A DNA stretch of 37,429 nucleotides from a cyanobacterium PCC 7702 (GTDB lineage Bacteria > Cyanobacteriota > Cyanobacteriia > Cyanobacteriales > Nostocaceae): contig KB235926.1 in NCBI GenBank assembly GCA_000332255.1, forward strand, positions 235,224-272,652. Reading direction: 5' to 3'. Below, one piece after another: positions 35,592 through 37,429 of the stretch. Made by a program: the position numbers and the translations under genes. The number at the start of each line of letters is the position of its first letter. Within the stretch, counting starts at the first letter, position 1. A model generated the notes under the pieces. The model worked only from the letters and a program-made list of their open reading frames with translations. It was not told the origin of the DNA and searched no databases.

Positions 35592-37196
35592 ATGCAAGTC
35601 TATTGCAGTAAAAAACACGCCAATCCAGGGAGCAATCGCTTTTGTAACCAGTGTGGTGAATCTTTACCCGTTCATCAAGGAGAAATAATTGCTCAACGCT
35701 ATCGTATCATCAGACTGCTGGGACAAGGAGGTTTTGGACGCACTTATCTAGTAGAAGATATCAAATCGCATCAAAAATGCGTGCTGAAGGAATTTGCACC
35801 TCAGGTAGAACAAAAGCAGGACTTAAAAAAAGCAAAAGAGTTGTTTGAGCGAGAAGCAAGTGTCCTCAAAAAACTCCAGCATCCCCAAATTCCACGCTTT
35901 CACGCTTCAGTGCAAGCCAAAATCGGTATTAAAGATTTTTTCTTTTTGGTGCAAGATTATGTGGAAGGTGACAACTATTTCGAATTGCTAGAACGACGTC
36001 TTTCCCAAGGACAAAGCTTTAGCGAGCAAGAGGTAATAGCACTGCTGCAAAAAATTTTACCTGTTTTGTCTTATATCCATTCTCAAAACGTGGTTCACCG
36101 CGACATCTCTCCTGATAACATCATCTGGCGACGTGCCGATAATTTACCAGTACTAATCGATTTTGGCGGTGTTAAGCAACTACCAGCTTCTGCAGGTTTT
36201 TGGGCAACGAAATTAGGTGGAATTGTCACTTTATTGGGTAAAAAAGGTTATGCTCCAGAAGAGCAACTGCGTCAGGGACAAGCTTTCCCTAGTAGCGATC
36301 TGTACTCTTTAGCTGTAACGGCGCTTGTATTGCTTACGGGTAAGGAACCACAACAACTATACGACTCCTATCAAGGAAGTTGGCGTTGGGGAAAGGAAAT
36401 CAAAGCTAGCGCTTCCGTGCAAGCAATCTTAAAAAAAATGCTCGCCTATAAACCAAGCGATCGCTATCAAACTGCAGAACAAGTTTTAAAGGATTTAAAT
36501 GCTTCTGTTTCCTCTCAGATGACCCCCAACCCCCACATCACCAAAATGCGAACGATGGTGGTTGCACCGGGGAGAAATCACATCCAAACCATTGCTAGTA
36601 AATTCCACAGTCAAACAAAAGCGATCGCCCAAAATCTTCCTTTACCCGCTTGGTTGCGTCCTTTTGCCATTAGTTTGCTAGGAACGACTGTTGTAGCCTT
36701 AACTTTTGTCGGTTCTTGGACTCTTGTCAATGCACTGCTTAAGGGTATATCCTCAATTTCTATTCCCAGTGTTTCATTGCCAAAATTACCTGGTGGTTCT
36801 AATTCTCCCAACCGCAGCGATCAAATTCTCACTCGTCGCCAACAACTGCAAATACCGGAAGGTTTTTTTATTCAGACAGTAGATAAAATTTTTTACGGCA
36901 GACATCCCGAACTTAACGGACGTTCTCTCTCTTCTGATTCCCAAGATACAGCTTTACGCCAAGAATGGTTCCGCATTGCCGAAGAATTGTTAAATAAAAT
37001 ACACCAAGCCCATCTCAGTACAGCCGTGCGTCAGAGACTGGGAAGCTATAGCGAAAAAGATTACGAAATTTGGAAAAGGCGAGCTGCAGCAGGAGAATTT
37101 GGAAATTATACAATAGAACAGCTCAATACCCAAACCAATAGACCTGTCCGAAAACTCCAAAGCCAGCGTGTTCAAAGCTTTGAGGCAAAACTTTGA
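35592..37196 (+). CDS. Serine/threonine protein kinase with zinc-ribbon N-terminus, altered 3' end
   Basis: The 534-residue protein starts with a short metal-binding ribbon (Cys5, His9, Cys18, Cys21). A Hanks-type kinase domain follows (about 35-305): glycine loop LGQGGFGRTYL, catalytic Lys in CVLKEF, HRDISPDNI and DFGGVKQL. A linker and one membrane helix come next (about 356-378, AISLLGTTVVALTFVGSWTL), then a repeated-looking extracellular region (DKIFYGRHPELNGRSL and YTIEQLNTQTN). It belongs to a large cyanobacterial signalling family. From base 37139 the sequence is the 92-bp inverted repeat, so the last 19 or so residues (RPVRKLQSQRVQ onwards) are foreign and the C-terminal repeat domain is truncated. 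The kinase core is intact. Confidence 0.9.
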   Translation: MQVYCSKKHANPGSNRFCNQCGESLPVHQGEIIAQRYRIIRLLGQGGFGRTYLVEDIKSHQKCVLKEFAPQVEQKQDLKKAKELFEREASVLKKLQHPQIPRFHASVQAKIGIKDFFFLVQDYVEGDNYFELLERRLSQGQSFSEQEVIALLQKILPVLSYIHSQNVVHRDISPDNIIWRRADNLPVLIDFGGVKQLPASAGFWATKLGGIVTLLGKKGYAPEEQLRQGQAFPSSDLYSLAVTALVLLTGKEPQQLYDSYQGSWRWGKEIKASASVQAILKKMLAYKPSDRYQTAEQVLKDLNASVSSQMTPNPHITKMRTMVVAPGRNHIQTIASKFHSQTKAIAQNLPLPAWLRPFAISLLGTTVVALTFVGSWTLVNALLKGISSISIPSVSLPKLPGGSNSPNRSDQILTRRQQLQIPEGFFIQTVDKIFYGRHPELNGRSLSSDSQDTALRQEWFRIAEELLNKIHQAHLSTAVRQRLGSYSEKDYEIWKRRAAAGEFGNYTIEQLNTQTNRPVRKLQSQRVQSFEAKL

Positions 37197-37230
37197 TATT
37201 TTTGCAAAAACGCAGTTATGAAGGTTTGAG
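37139..37230. repeat. Right arm of the 92-bp inverted repeat
   Basis: Exact reverse complement of bases 1-92. It begins with TA then GACCTGTCCG and replaces the natural 3' end of the kinase gene. The stop codon of the kinase (37194-37196) lies inside it. The same bases in another frame encode the last residues of the export protein at the left edge. Confidence 0.9.
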
Positions 37231-37429
37231 ATAGTTAGTGATAGTTTAGAGGCATAAAAATAGACTCCTAATTTTTCAAAGCTAGTAATAATTATTAGTA
37301 GCTAATTTGGTAGAACTAAACTGCCAATCCTAAGCCTAACTAAACCACAAACTGTTAAAATAATTTGCTCATAAATATCAGTTTTTAAGCGAAATCTTTG
37401 TGAGGCTATGCGAAATATTTTTAACAAGC
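37197..37429. other. Terminal non-coding stretch, probable interior of the repeat element
   Basis: The final 233 bases are AT-rich, with stops in all frames and no recognisable gene. If the 92-bp arm is the end of a mobile element, this is its interior; the window ends before any transposase frame could appear. Confidence 0.4.

Noticed and set aside
1-37230. The whole window as a composite transposon between two inverted element copies
   Set aside because: The interior is ordinary chromosome (tpiA, folP, mnmG, uvrA, tRNA-Met). Flanking repeats more plausibly allow inversion or mark assembly limits.

Overview
The window reads as chromosomal DNA of a cyanobacterium, probably a filamentous (Nostocales-like) one. 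The HIP1 octamer GCGATCGC recurs throughout. Several proteins belong to families that are typical of cyanobacteria: the DUF1400 alpha/beta hydrolase, cyanobacterial-type glutamate-cysteine ligase, the GTPase with a DUF697-like tail, the SirB1/TPR protein, the zinc-ribbon Ser/Thr kinase, S-layer-homology (SLH) proteins and a PEP-CTERM protein. No taxon can be fixed from the sequence alone.

Layout. 1-4190 is a scrambled block: the 5' part of a polysaccharide-export (SLBB/Wza-like) gene on the minus strand, a lone ABC ATPase, an intact TerB-like protein, a truncated second TerB-like copy, and directly fused to it the 3' end of an SLBB export gene. 4295-8735 is ordinary: a DUF1400 hydrolase, an SPFH/band-7 protein, folP and tpiA. 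8928-16338 holds a DUF697 GTPase, a methyltransferase pseudogene, a gene-poor AT-rich stretch, an SRPBCC protein, a SirB1-like protein, a 750-base gap with small repeats, a frameshifted PQQ-type sugar dehydrogenase lipoprotein and a proline-rich membrane protein with a GspC/PilP-like C-terminus. 16560-24572 holds mnmG, two cell-envelope peptidases (M15, M48), an elongator tRNA-Met, a large LysM-M23 peptidase behind a long structured-looking leader, and trmL. 24780-30578 holds gshA, an HDAC-family deacetylase, an SLH protein split by a 4-base duplication, an alpha/beta hydrolase and a 67-residue PEP-CTERM protein. 30891-37196 holds uvrA, an adenylate-forming (PaaK-like) enzyme split at a run of eight A/T, and a Ser/Thr kinase with a truncated tail.

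The functional themes are housekeeping (folate, glycolysis, tRNA modification, glutathione, excision repair) mixed with envelope biology (export, peptidoglycan hydrolases, S-layer, lipoprotein, sorting signal). No single dedicated pathway cluster is present. The tightest likely transcription units are tpiA-folP and HDAC-gshA.

The most striking property is decay and rearrangement. A perfect 92-bp inverted repeat lies at the two edges of the window and truncates the gene at each edge. At least six loci are broken: the SLBB gene, TerB copy 2, the methyltransferase, the sugar dehydrogenase, the SLH protein and the PaaK-like enzyme; the kinase tail is probably a seventh. Some of the single-base shifts could be sequencing errors, but the methyltransferase, the TerB/SLBB chimera and the edge truncations cannot be explained that way.
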